A stretch of 64,000 nt of DNA from JAZGGS01 sp963764825 (GTDB lineage Bacteria > Bacteroidota > Ignavibacteria > Ignavibacteriales > Ignavibacteriaceae), in the NCBI GenBank assembly GCA_963764825.1, contig CAVXUA010000004.1:116256-180255 (forward strand), written 5' to 3'. Below, piece by piece: positions 38,795 to 47,808 of the stretch. The position numbers and the translations under genes are program-made. Below the pieces are notes generated by a model, which ran no database searches, was not told the origin of the DNA, and worked only from the letters and a program-made list of their open reading frames with translations. Every line of letters begins with the position of its first letter. The first letter of the stretch is position 1.

Positions 38795-39823
38795 TTATAC
38801 TTTCAATTCTCTTTTAATTTCATCAAACACTTTGCCAATATCAATACTATTCATACAATCCAATTTCTCGCATTGTTCCCGTGTGCAGTTATTGCAATCG
38901 ATAGAAGGGGAAAATATTGCTTTTTTATCAGTAAACGGACCCCATCTTTGTGGAGAACACGCCAATATTTTCGGGTAAAATCCTACTGTAAATTTCCCTA
39001 ATGCAGCAGCAATATGTATAGGTCCGGTTGAATTGGAAATAAAAATATCAGCATGGTTTAACAACGCTTTTAATTCAGAAAGATTGAGTTTGCCAGCCAT
39101 GTTAGTTACTGTTTCTTTTACAATAAATTTATCGCACAATTCTTTTTCTGAACTATCGCCGGTTATAATAATTTTAAGATCATTTACTTCACTTAGCATT
39201 TTTGTAAGTGCTATCATTTTTTCTGTAGGAAGATCTACAGAGCTGCCACCACTGCCGGGATGAATTATTACCAGTTTATCATCATTATTAATTTTTTTTG
39301 ATTTTAATAACAAATTTATTTTTTGCTGGTTCTCGTTGTTAATCCTGATATCAAAATTAACAGTGCCAGGCAAGACTTCTTCCTTTATTCCAACTTCTAT
39401 AAGAAGATTAACATTATATTCCAGCTCATGCTTTTCCGCATATTTTCTGTGTTCATAAACCCTTTTATTAAAAAGGAATGAATACGACCTGTAACCGGTT
39501 CCTATTCTTTTTTTAATCTTTGCGAAGAATAAAATAAGTGAGGTAGTAAAAGTTGGGGAGACAACTATTGAAACATCAAAGTGTTTTTCCTTCAAACTGT
39601 TAATGTTTTCTTTTATAGGAACTTTGCCATTTTCTTCTTTGAGAATAATTATTTCATCGATGTAAGGATGTTCTTCAACAAGAGTTTTAGTGTATCCGCG
39701 CACCAGGAAAGTAACTTTGCATTCCGGATAATGCTTTTTTACCAAACCCGCAAGAGGCAGCGATAAAACAACATCACCGATCCTATCTGTTCTTACAATA
39801 AGTATATTTTCTGGTGCTTTCAT
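38795..39823 (-). CDS. Glycosyltransferase family 9 (heptosyltransferase-like)
   Basis: This 342-residue GT9 enzyme opens ILIVRTDRIGDVVLSLPLAGLVKKHYPECKV, with HPGSGGSSVDLP and NSTGPIHIAAALGKF in the nucleotide-sugar half. A Cys-rich CNNCTREQCEKLDC segment near the C terminus may be structural. It is a second GT9, separate from the one at 11.5 kb, and probably adds a different core sugar. I start at 39823 because the ATGA overlap with the upstream glycosylase stop favours translational coupling; the upstream ATG at 39865 has no ribosome site. Confidence 0.87.
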   Translation of the reverse strand: MKAPENILIVRTDRIGDVVLSLPLAGLVKKHYPECKVTFLVRGYTKTLVEEHPYIDEIIILKEENGKVPIKENINSLKEKHFDVSIVVSPTFTTSLILFFAKIKKRIGTGYRSYSFLFNKRVYEHRKYAEKHELEYNVNLLIEVGIKEEVLPGTVNFDIRINNENQQKINLLLKSKKINNDDKLVIIHPGSGGSSVDLPTEKMIALTKMLSEVNDLKIIITGDSSEKELCDKFIVKETVTNMAGKLNLSELKALLNHADIFISNSTGPIHIAAALGKFTVGFYPKILACSPQRWGPFTDKKAIFSPSIDCNNCTREQCEKLDCMNSIDIGKVFDEIKRELKV

Positions 39824-40434
39824 TTCCTTGATAAGTATTGATTCTCTTTTATAAAAAACCGCCAAGCATAGTTTGTTGATTTTGTAATACCAATTCTTTT
39901 TGATATTCCAATTTTAGAAGCTTTAACTTTTGGCTGATCGAGTAAAAATATTTTATCCGCTGTTAAATCTATACCAGAATGATCTTTATTTATCCCTAAA
40001 GCTTTACAAACTTTACCAGGACCACTTGTTAAATTAATAATTTCCTTATCGTTTTTTAATTTTCTTCCGAACCTGTTTTTTATCATCGCATCTATACCTC
40101 TAAGCGGTTCAACTGCACGAATTAAAACTGCTGTGCCTTTTTCTTCAAAGCCGGTTACAATATTGCAGCAATGATGAATTCCATAAGATAAATAAACATA
40201 TAAATATCCGCCTTCATTAAACATTACTTTATTTCTTTCAGTCTTACCGCCGTATGTGTGAGCAGCTTTATCAATTTCTCCGTCATAAACTTCAACTTCT
40301 ACAATACTTGCAGCAAGTAGGTTTTTAGGAGCTTTCTTAACCAGCACCTTGCCAAGCAATTCCTTTGCCACAGTAAGTAAATCCCTGGAATAGAAACTTT
40401 TACTAAGCTTTACACCCGAAATTGTATTATCCAT
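39820..40434 (-). CDS. 3-methyladenine DNA glycosylase (AAG/MPG family)
   Basis: This 204-residue base-excision repair enzyme removes alkylated purines. The family fingerprint is FYSRDLLTVAKELLGKVLV, then IVEVEVYDGEIDKAAHTYGG (the catalytic Glu in EVE) and the intercalating GGYLYVYLSYGIHHCCNIV segment. The C-terminal LTSGPGKVCKALGI is also intact. It is cytoplasmic. Its stop overlaps the GT9 start, and it follows the TPR gene by 57 bases on the same strand. Confidence 0.93.
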   Translation of the reverse strand: MDNTISGVKLSKSFYSRDLLTVAKELLGKVLVKKAPKNLLAASIVEVEVYDGEIDKAAHTYGGKTERNKVMFNEGGYLYVYLSYGIHHCCNIVTGFEEKGTAVLIRAVEPLRGIDAMIKNRFGRKLKNDKEIINLTSGPGKVCKALGINKDHSGIDLTADKIFLLDQPKVKASKIGISKRIGITKSTNYAWRFFIKENQYLSRK

Positions 40435-40491
40435 TATACATTAAAAAAAGAATAGTAATCAGTTAGTTTTTGTTGTGAAGAATTGAGGTAA

Positions 40492-41208
40492 CTAAACGTT
40501 AAATTTTAATTTGATCTCTTCAATCTTATCAGAATAATAATCGGTTTTACCCGGTTGCATTTTTATAAGATTTGTAAAAACTTTAATTGCCTCATTATAC
40601 TGTCCCTGAGAAACATAAATTTGTGCAAGTGTCTCGGAAACTATCAGATTATTTTCAGAAAGCCGCTCGAGTGAACGGGTTTCAACATTTTTTTCATCTC
40701 CGGGTGGTGGTAATTTTGCAGAAGCAATATTCTTGGCAAGCTGTTCCAACCTGTTTTCAATCGCTTCGGTTTCTTTAAGCTTACCTTCTTCATTTTCCTT
40801 AGCAGTAGGTAAAACAAAATTTTCGGATTTTTTGCTGTCGGCGTTCTCGTTAAAAAATATTTTTTCTCTTGGTGAACCGGGAACAGTTGAACGTTTTTCC
40901 AATGTATCCAGTTCTTCCATATAAAAATTGTAGGTCTCATTTGAGTGAATAAGGTTACTACCCTTCCTAATAAGCTTAGCAGCGAGTTCCTTCTTACCCA
41001 TCAAGGCATTTGCCCTGGCGAGTAATAGAATTGCAACAGGGTTTTCGGGATATAATTTTAATCCCTGCCGAAGAATAAAAACAGCGTCATCAATATTATC
41101 GTTTCCAATCTCAAGATATGCTGCTCTAACAAAAAGGGGTGACTTTTTATTGTACTCGTAAATAAGTTTAACTTTATCAGAAAATATTTTTGATGCAGGT
41201 TTTTCCAA
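40492..41208 (-). CDS. TPR-repeat protein
   Basis: This 238-residue protein has no clear signal peptide. Helical repeat pairs (AAYLEIGNDNIDDAVFILRQGLKLYPENPVAILLLARANALMGKKELAAKLIRKG near 30-85) match tetratricopeptide repeats, with a C-terminal repeat (LAQIYVSQGQYNEAIKVFTNLIKMQPGK). A low-complexity charged linker lies between them. It should be a cytoplasmic scaffold. It sits directly after the GT2 synthase gene (8 bases), suggesting a role in polysaccharide export or assembly, but the evidence is positional only. Confidence 0.82.
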   Translation of the reverse strand: MEKPASKIFSDKVKLIYEYNKKSPLFVRAAYLEIGNDNIDDAVFILRQGLKLYPENPVAILLLARANALMGKKELAAKLIRKGSNLIHSNETYNFYMEELDTLEKRSTVPGSPREKIFFNENADSKKSENFVLPTAKENEEGKLKETEAIENRLEQLAKNIASAKLPPPGDEKNVETRSLERLSENNLIVSETLAQIYVSQGQYNEAIKVFTNLIKMQPGKTDYYSDKIEEIKLKFNV

Positions 41209-41216
41209 TTTTTTAT

Positions 41217-42671
41217 TTAATTACTTTTAGCAAATGAATGCCTGATTGAAGTAATAGATACATACGAAAACCCGATGAAGAATAGTAGCTGAAACGGCAG
41301 CACAGCAATTTCCAAGAAGTAGATGCTGGAAGCTACTCCTATAAAACAGTAGACTGCCATGATCATTTCAACAATAACAGCAAGGCCCAGTTTATTGTTT
41401 AAATATTTTTTATCCATCCACGATCCATCTTCGCCAACAAGTTTAAATTTTGGAGTTCTAACAAATTCACTTTTCCTGTTCATCAAACCTTCGAACACAG
41501 CCCGCGAATTGTTTATTGCAAAACCCATACTGCCAGCCATAAATAGTGGGAAGAGCACTATTCTTTTTCTCCAATCGGAATGAATATCTTTTTGCGAGTA
41601 TAAATAAAACATAAATGAACTTATAAAAGCGAGAACAAAAACGGACATCACTGCAAAGTAAAGTTCGTGCGAACCACTGTTTTTTACAAACACAAGCGGT
41701 ACATTTAAAATTGCAGCAAGAAGTATAAATGGAAATACAAAATTATTGGTGAGATGAAATGTGCCTTGCAGTTTAATTCTTAATGGTACTTTCGATCTCC
41801 AGAGCTGCGGTAATATTTTTTTGGCAGTTTCAATTGCGCCTTTCGTCCATCTGAACTGCTGCGTTTTTAAAGCATTAATTTCCGAAGGTAATTCTGCTGG
41901 TGATGTAAAATCTTTTAAGAAGATGAATTTCCAACCGTTAAGCTGGGCGCGGTAGCTTAAATCTAAATCTTCGGTAAGTGTATCTGCATGCCAATTACCA
42001 GAATTTTCAATACACTCCTTTCTCCAAACTCCGCCGGTTCCATTAAAGTTGATAAAGAAGCCGGCTTTATTCCTAACAGATTGTTCAATAACAAAATGAC
42101 CGTCTAATGCCAGTGACTGAGCTTTTGTAAGTATAGAAGAATCACCATTTAAATGTTCCCACCTTGTTTGAACCATCCCAACGTTTTCATTTGTAAAAAA
42201 TGAAAGGGTTTTCTTTAAGAAATCTTTTTTGGGGATAAAATCAGCATCAAAAATTGCTATATATTCACCCTTTGCAATCTTTAAACCTTCTTTAAGTGCA
42301 CCGGCTTTAAAACCATCTCTATTCTTCCTGTGAATATGAGTTATATCAATTCCTTCTTTGCGTTTTTCTTCAACTACGCGGGCAGCAATGCTAACTGTTT
42401 CATCAGTTGAATCATCTAAAACCTGTATCTCAAATTTATCTTTGGGATAATCAATCTTACATATTGTATCGATGAGTCGTTCTACCACATACAATTCGTT
42501 ATAAAGCGGAAGTTGAATAGTTACAATAGCATCGCATTTAAAATCTGGCTTAGGTTCATGTTTAACCTCTTTATACTTTCTATGGTAAAAGAGCATTACA
42601 AATCCATGAAGACCAAAAACAAATAATATTAACAGAGCAACAAAATATCCAACAAGTATAATTTCATCCAT
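41217..42671 (-). CDS. Processive GT2 family glycosyltransferase (cellulose-synthase-like)
   Basis: This 484-residue membrane enzyme has an N-terminal helix, a cytoplasmic GT-A catalytic domain and three or four C-terminal membrane helices. The catalytic motifs are QVLDDSTDET, AIFDADFIPKKD, TEDLDLSYRA and the processivity motif QQFRW. This arrangement fits beta-glycan or mannan synthases that polymerise and extrude sugar chains across the inner membrane. The product is unknown. It lies between lptE and the TPR gene. No cellulose-type BcsB or PilZ partner is visible. Confidence 0.88.
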   Translation of the reverse strand: MDEIILVGYFVALLILFVFGLHGFVMLFYHRKYKEVKHEPKPDFKCDAIVTIQLPLYNELYVVERLIDTICKIDYPKDKFEIQVLDDSTDETVSIAARVVEEKRKEGIDITHIHRKNRDGFKAGALKEGLKIAKGEYIAIFDADFIPKKDFLKKTLSFFTNENVGMVQTRWEHLNGDSSILTKAQSLALDGHFVIEQSVRNKAGFFINFNGTGGVWRKECIENSGNWHADTLTEDLDLSYRAQLNGWKFIFLKDFTSPAELPSEINALKTQQFRWTKGAIETAKKILPQLWRSKVPLRIKLQGTFHLTNNFVFPFILLAAILNVPLVFVKNSGSHELYFAVMSVFVLAFISSFMFYLYSQKDIHSDWRKRIVLFPLFMAGSMGFAINNSRAVFEGLMNRKSEFVRTPKFKLVGEDGSWMDKKYLNNKLGLAVIVEMIMAVYCFIGVASSIYFLEIAVLPFQLLFFIGFSYVSITSIRHSFAKSN

Positions 42672-42691
42672 AATTAAAATCCTTTAGTTAA

Positions 42692-43234
42692 TCACCATCC
42701 GGAAACAACAGCTAATAAAATATCTTCAGAAATTTTATCGATCGCTATCTCGATTGCCTGTTCCCGTTTATTCTCAATGTCAGCCGGTTCATAGTCGCCA
42801 TAATTAGAAAAATTCTGATCGAAAATGCTTTTACGTTCGACTAAATCTTTATAAATAACTTTTACGGTTATTGTAACTCTCCTGGAAGAAATATTTTCGC
42901 CCGCACTGACTATAGATGGTGCATCGGAGAAAGAAATAATAACAGACTCGAGAATTGCATCTGCTTTAGTACGTTCAGCAACCTGGAGCGAATTATCTTC
43001 AATAAATTTATTTATTATTTCTTCTGTAAGCATTTCTCTTAAACCGGGAACACCTGCACCGCTTCTATCTTCCGCAATAGGAATTGAAATGCTGGTAAGG
43101 TGCTCAGGAACTGACGCACCGGTAAACGAGTAAGTACAGCAACCAATAAACTTAAACAATGTAAAACTTATGAACAAGAAAAAGAACACAAGTTTGGTTT
43201 GGTTTGTAATCTTTTTAATTAATTTTTTTTCCAT
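42692..43234 (-). CDS. lptE: LPS assembly lipoprotein LptE-like
   Basis: This 180-residue exported lipoprotein has a hydrophobic signal and a lipobox-like FIGCC around residue 32. The mature part begins YSFTGASVPEHLTSISIPIAEDRSGAG, with a beta-alpha-beta layout of Bacteroidota LptE. LptE plugs the LptD barrel that delivers LPS to the cell surface. The gene order sigma-54 regulator, lptE matches the neighbourhood I recall from other FCB genomes. The assignment is by motif and context; sequence identity between LptE families is low. Confidence 0.83.
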   Translation of the reverse strand: MEKKLIKKITNQTKLVFFFLFISFTLFKFIGCCTYSFTGASVPEHLTSISIPIAEDRSGAGVPGLREMLTEEIINKFIEDNSLQVAERTKADAILESVIISFSDAPSIVSAGENISSRRVTITVKVIYKDLVERKSIFDQNFSNYGDYEPADIENKREQAIEIAIDKISEDILLAVVSGW

Positions 43235-43243
43235 ACTCTAAAT

Positions 43244-44350
43244 TTACTGAATATTATATTCCTTAATCTTCCTGTAAAGTGTTCTTTCGCTTATATTTAG
43301 CATTTTAGCAGCTTTTCGCTTGCTGCCGCGCGTTTTATCCAAAGCGTTTATTATTGCCTCTTTTTCCATCTCATTCAAAGGTAAAATTGTTTTGCTCTCT
43401 TCTTTTTTATTCCGATCAAAAACCTCATCCCGCTGGTGAATTAGAAAATCCTTCATATCAACCAGGTCTTTCTTAATTTCAAACAGAGCACGGAAGAGGA
43501 TTTCTCTATCTGCTTCCTCGGGAGATTTTCTTAAAAAGACCGGCAGATTTCTGCTGTGGTCAACCTGTTCCCTCTGAACAAAAAGGGAGCTAAACAAATG
43601 CAGATCAATCATGCCATCTTTATTAAGAACAATTGCACTTTCAATTAAATTTTTTAATTCTCTTACGTTACCCGGCCAGTTATATTCTTTTAGCTCTTCC
43701 ATTGCTTCAGGAGTTACCTGCGGTAAAGCGATCTTATGTTCCGCAGCATAGTTCCTAATAAAAGTAAGTGCAAGCTCTTCAATATCTCCCTTTCTTTTCC
43801 GGAGAGGTGGAATGCTTAAACTTACTGCTTTTAGCCGGAAGAAAAGATCTTCTCTGAAACGTTTTGTATCCACTTCTTCCTGCAGATCTTTATTTGTTGC
43901 AGCAATAATTCTTAGGTTTACTTTTGTAACAGTTTCCGCCCCAATTTTCATAAACTCTTTTGATTCTATCGCCCGTAAAACTTTAACCTGCGTAGTAAGC
44001 GGCATTTCAGCAATCTCATCCAAAAAGAGTGTTCCGCCATCGGCAATTTCAAAATATCCCTTCCGATGATCTATGGCTCCGGTAAATGAACCTTTCGTGT
44101 GACCGAACAATTCACTTTCTAAAATACCTTCCGGAATAGCACCACAATTTACGCTAACTAAAGGTTTACCTGCTCTTCTGCTAGATTCGTGAATTGCTTT
44201 TGCAAAAACTTCTTTACCTACTCCGCTCTCGCCATAAATCAATATTGTGATGTCAGAATCGGCAATCTGGGTTACAACATCAACAAGATCATTAAGCTGT
44301 TTAGAATTTCCGATTATCCCATGTTTATTTTTAAATTGTTCTCTATCCAT
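43244..44350 (-). CDS. Sigma-54-dependent transcriptional activator without receiver domain
   Basis: This 368-residue activator consists of an AAA+ domain (Walker A GESGVGKEVFAKAIHES near 40-56; GSFTGA loop near 90, the sigma-54 contact; Walker B GTLFLDEIAEMP near 106) and a Fis-type helix-turn-helix at the C terminus (GSKRKAAKMLNISERTLYRKIKEY). There is no response-regulator domain, so it is likely controlled by level or by a partner. It is the first gene before lptE, GT2 and TPR on the same strand, so it may regulate envelope genes. Its 132-base upstream gap (44351-44482) holds no gene. Confidence 0.92.
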   Translation of the reverse strand: MDREQFKNKHGIIGNSKQLNDLVDVVTQIADSDITILIYGESGVGKEVFAKAIHESSRRAGKPLVSVNCGAIPEGILESELFGHTKGSFTGAIDHRKGYFEIADGGTLFLDEIAEMPLTTQVKVLRAIESKEFMKIGAETVTKVNLRIIAATNKDLQEEVDTKRFREDLFFRLKAVSLSIPPLRKRKGDIEELALTFIRNYAAEHKIALPQVTPEAMEELKEYNWPGNVRELKNLIESAIVLNKDGMIDLHLFSSLFVQREQVDHSRNLPVFLRKSPEEADREILFRALFEIKKDLVDMKDFLIHQRDEVFDRNKKEESKTILPLNEMEKEAIINALDKTRGSKRKAAKMLNISERTLYRKIKEYNIQ

Positions 44351-44482
44351 TCAGTATGCGTTGTAAATCTTAATTTGATGAAAAGCGTGACAAATTGTCG
44401 CAGTGTTAAAATAATGATTTCTTCGTAAATATTAAATATGATTAGAAATGTTTAATTGAGCTGGTTTTGAGGGGAAATTATG

Positions 44483-45252
44483 TCACAGTTCGATTTTTAA
44501 GCCATCTGCAGCAATTATCGTTTTTTTTCTCACCTCTTCCGGCAGCTGATGCAAATCACAATTAAGTTTTGATTCATCCTTATCTGTAATATGTGTTAAT
44601 ATTATTTTTGAAGGATTAATTTTTTCCGCTGCAATTAAAATTTCATTAAGTGAAATGTGAGTTATTTCAGTGATGAATATATCCGTATTCAAATCTTTAA
44701 AAAGATAAAGATCATCTTTACCGCCAATATCGCCTGTGTAGTGAATCGTCTTCTCCCCAAGAATAAATAAGAAGCTTAAACATGCAAAACTTAAATTTGA
44801 ATAATTTTCATAATCAGTTAATTCTGTAAGATGAGAATTCTGATCAGCTAAAATTTCTATTTCATCACTTATAAAAAATGATTTTTTTATAATGAAAGGT
44901 TCATAGTTTATTTTAAATCCTAACCTTTCTGGAAATAAATACGAAGTGGTTAAAAAATTCCGAATAACATTATTTAGTTCTTTATGAGTAAAGATCGTTA
45001 GCGGTTCAGTTCGCTTGTACATTTTCATTTGAACAATTAACGCTGCTAAACCTGTATAATGATCAGGATGAAGATGTGTGAATATTATTCCGTTAACTGA
45101 ATTGAAATCCATTCCTGCTTTTAAAAAAGCTTTAGAAATTCCATCGCCGGCATCAACCAGTAGATTAAATTTTTTTGATGAAATTAGAATTGAGGAGTGT
45201 TCTCTTTTAAAGATGCTTTACCAGAGCCTGTTCCTATAAAAATTAATTCCAT
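44483..45252 (-). CDS. MBL-fold metallohydrolase, RNase Z-like (one frameshift)
   Basis: This 256-residue (corrected) protein opens with MELIFIGTGSGKASLK, then DAGDGIS and the metal motif THLHPDHYTG. Metal ligands later include YTGDIGG and THIT. This is the layout of ribonuclease Z-type or cAMP-phosphodiesterase-like MBL proteins, but the long form and the RNase Z exosite are not clear, so the substrate is open. The frame breaks near plus-strand 45205-45208, where adding one A (minus strand) gives SLKREHSSILISSKKFNLLVDAGDG. The N-terminal segment is only 23 codons before the break. Confidence 0.75.
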
Positions 45253-45261
45253 GGCTTTATT

Positions 45262-45996
45262 TTACCAGGTAATTGGAATTATTCTTCCGGAGAGTTCATA
45301 CTTTTTATTTATAACCTGTAGAAAACCTTCAGCATCATTTTGAGTTAAGAATTTTCCAACATACACAACATGAAACATTGTACCACCAACCAATTTTTCT
45401 TTTGTTTCCGAAAATATTCCCGAATTAAGAAATTCTGCTTTTAATGATTCTGCATTATCGCGGTTTGAAAAAGCGCCTGCTTGAATTGTAAATTTAAATT
45501 CCTGCTCTGCAACAGTTTCCTCTCCATTTACTACAGTACTATCATCATCCTTATTAACAGCAATATCTTCATCCCCTGGAAATTTGTTCTGCTGTGCAAT
45601 TTTTATATAGGGAGAACCGGCATAATCCAAAATAAGCTGGTCAAGTTTTTTTTGTGCTGTTTCATACAAACCAAGTGCGTAGTAATAGGAAAAAGTCCTG
45701 TAGAGAGCAGCATCGGCATACTTACTGGTTGAGTGGTTATCAACAATATCCTGGTAAATCACAACAGCCATTTGCCCGTTTTCAGTTAATACACCTTCCA
45801 GGAATTTAACTGACGGGCTTTCTGGGTATTCTTCTTTAAGATCTAAAAGTTCAGATCGTACTTCATCAATATTGCCGCCTTCGATTTGCTTCAGGTAGGG
45901 AATAATATCAACATCCTGGGAGTAAGCCGAACTGGTTAAAATGAATAATAAAATTAAAGTTAGAATAACTGTTTTAATCCATATTTTATATTGCAT
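45262..45996 (-). CDS. SPOR-domain exported protein with TPR-like helices
   Basis: This 244-residue protein has a signal peptide (TVILTLILLFILTSSAYSQ), an alpha-helical TPR-like region (ADAALYRTFSYYYALGLYETAQKKLDQLILDY) and a C-terminal SPOR domain (FTIQAGAFSNRDNAESLKAEFLNSGIFSETKE...FHVVYVGKF). SPOR domains bind denuded peptidoglycan at division sites. It is likely periplasmic. It lies between miaB and the MBL hydrolase gene, 31 bases from miaB. Confidence 0.86.
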   Translation of the reverse strand: MQYKIWIKTVILTLILLFILTSSAYSQDVDIIPYLKQIEGGNIDEVRSELLDLKEEYPESPSVKFLEGVLTENGQMAVVIYQDIVDNHSTSKYADAALYRTFSYYYALGLYETAQKKLDQLILDYAGSPYIKIAQQNKFPGDEDIAVNKDDDSTVVNGEETVAEQEFKFTIQAGAFSNRDNAESLKAEFLNSGIFSETKEKLVGGTMFHVVYVGKFLTQNDAEGFLQVINKKYELSGRIIPITW

Positions 45997-46027
45997 AGTT
46001 CATCCCTGCAAAAATAACCTAAATAAG

Positions 46028-47377
46028 TTAACCGGTAAGTGAAAGTGAACCTTCAACAATTTTGGAAACCCTGGTAAAATCTCCAAACAATGTAGCCGAA
46101 GTTGCACGGTTCAATTTCACCTCTACGTAATCGCCTGTTTTAATTGCATCACTGATCGGAAAAATAACAACTTTATTTGTATCAGTTCTTCCGGAAAAGA
46201 AATGTTCCGACTTCCTGCTAAAGCCTTCAACCAGCACAGTTACTTCTGTTCCAATAAGTTCCTGGTTTATTTCGTAAGATATCTGCCGCTGTAAATTAAT
46301 TATTTCCTGCAATCTTTTCCCTTTGGTCTTTTCAGGAACATCATCTTCCATCTTAAATGCTTTTGTACCTTCTCTTGGAGAATATTTAAACATATAAGCT
46401 CCGTCATATCTAACAGCTCTCATTACATCAAGAGTCATAACATGATCTTCATAAGTTTCAGTTGGAAAACCTGCAATAATATCTGTAGAAAAACTTACAC
46501 CGGGAATAATTTGTTTCGCTTTTACAATCAGCTTTAAATAATGATCAATCGAATAAGTACGATTCATTAATTCTAAAATTCTATCAGAGCCGGATTGAAC
46601 AGGAAGATGAATGAAATTGCATAGATTAGGATGCTCCGCAATTGTGTATAAAAGTTTATCTGAAAGATCCTGCGGGTGCGAAGTTGTAAACCTAACTCTC
46701 AGCGAGCGATCCACACTTGCACTTGCAGCTAAGAGATCAGCAAAGTCATTCTTTTCATCAATATAAGAATTAACATTTTGCCCGAGAAGAGTAACTTCTC
46801 TAAAGTTCCTTTCAGAAAGCTGCTCAACTTCTTCCACAATTGAATTTAAAGCCCTGCTTCTTTCCCTTCCGCGTGTAAAAGGCACAACACAGAATGAACA
46901 AAACTTATCACAGCCGCGCATAACTGAAATCCATGCCTGTAAGCCATCTTCCCTGTGAGGGACAATATCATCATAGGTTTCTGTTTTGGAAAGTTTTACT
47001 CCAATTCCTTTATCACCATTATATGCAACATCAATTAGTTCGGGTAATCGACGATATTCATCGGGTCCAACAACCAGGTCAACTACTTTCTTCTGATCAA
47101 CAAGGTCTTTTCTTAATCTTTCCGCCATGCAGCCAAGAACACCCAGTATCATTTCCGGCTTTGATTCTTTCAGGTTTTTCAGGTTTCCTAACCTGCCGTA
47201 AATACGCTGCTCAGCATGATCCCTTATACTGCAAGTGTTAAGCAATACAAGGTCCGCCGATTCAGCATCTTTAGAAATTGTGTAACCGTTATTTTGCAGA
47301 ATGCCGAAAATAATTTCAGTATCAGCCAGGTTCATCTGGCAGCCGTAAGTTTCTATGTAAACTTTATTTTTTTTCAT
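46028..47377 (-). CDS. miaB: tRNA-2-methylthio-N6-dimethylallyladenosine synthase
   Basis: This 449-residue radical SAM methylthiotransferase modifies A37 of tRNAs reading U-starting codons. N-terminal cysteines are Cys13, Cys49 and Cys83 (YGCQMNLADTE, NTCSIRDHAE, LGCMAERL). The radical SAM cluster is CDKFCSFC (156-163), followed by VPFTRGRERSR, which is MiaB-specific. A C-terminal TRAM domain is present. It follows a short gap after the 50-residue membrane ORF. rimO, the paralogue, lies about 11 kb away. Confidence 0.96.
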   Translation of the reverse strand: MKKNKVYIETYGCQMNLADTEIIFGILQNNGYTISKDAESADLVLLNTCSIRDHAEQRIYGRLGNLKNLKESKPEMILGVLGCMAERLRKDLVDQKKVVDLVVGPDEYRRLPELIDVAYNGDKGIGVKLSKTETYDDIVPHREDGLQAWISVMRGCDKFCSFCVVPFTRGRERSRALNSIVEEVEQLSERNFREVTLLGQNVNSYIDEKNDFADLLAASASVDRSLRVRFTTSHPQDLSDKLLYTIAEHPNLCNFIHLPVQSGSDRILELMNRTYSIDHYLKLIVKAKQIIPGVSFSTDIIAGFPTETYEDHVMTLDVMRAVRYDGAYMFKYSPREGTKAFKMEDDVPEKTKGKRLQEIINLQRQISYEINQELIGTEVTVLVEGFSRKSEHFFSGRTDTNKVVIFPISDAIKTGDYVEVKLNRATSATLFGDFTRVSKIVEGSLSLTG

Positions 47378-47507
47378 TCTTATATAATTCGTTAGAAGTA
47401 AATATAAAGCAATCGTTTCTGTGGTTCAATCTAAAGACATTACCACTTTGCAATCTGAATATTTCCAGCTTACATTTTAAGGATATTTCCTGAATAATTA
47501 GGGAAGA

Positions 47508-47660
47508 TTAAATTGTAGTTAATGAGTAAAGGATCAGGTTAAAAATTGCGAATCCCAAAGCGCCAAAAATTATAGTAGCAATAATTCTTTTTCTTCTCTG
47601 TTCCCGAAATATCTCTCCGCCCAGATTAGAACGCCCGTTAAATTTTATGAACCCAAACAT
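47508..47660 (-). CDS. Small single-pass membrane protein (50 residues)
   Basis: A 50-residue ORF upstream of miaB has a basic N terminus (MFGFIKFNGRSN, then EQRRKRII) and one hydrophobic helix (about 27-48). The positive-inside pattern suggests an N-in single-pass inner-membrane protein. I do not recognise a family. The ribosome site is weak (AAAAAGATAA), so translation is uncertain. It lies between the terminator at 47756-47780 and miaB and would be read with miaB. Confidence 0.45.
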   Translation of the reverse strand: MFGFIKFNGRSNLGGEIFREQRRKRIIATIIFGALGFAIFNLILYSLTTI

Positions 47661-47755
47661 TTATCTTTTTTTTTAATGGTTAATTTAAAAAGTGAGAGCC
47701 AAATGTACATAAAAAAGTATTATTTTCCACCATATTTAGAGATAACTATGTACTA

Positions 47756-47780
47756 ATAAAAACCCCTCTAAATAGAGGGG
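47756..47780 (-). terminator. Intrinsic terminator below the T9SS phosphatase-like gene
   Basis: On the minus strand CCCCTCTA pairs with TAGAGGGG (47763-47770 with 47773-47780) and is followed by five T. It lies about 30 bases after the stop of the T9SS-sorted gene. Confidence 0.82.
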
Positions 47781-47808
47781 CTGTAATAAAACCGGTTCAA
47801 GGATTCTC

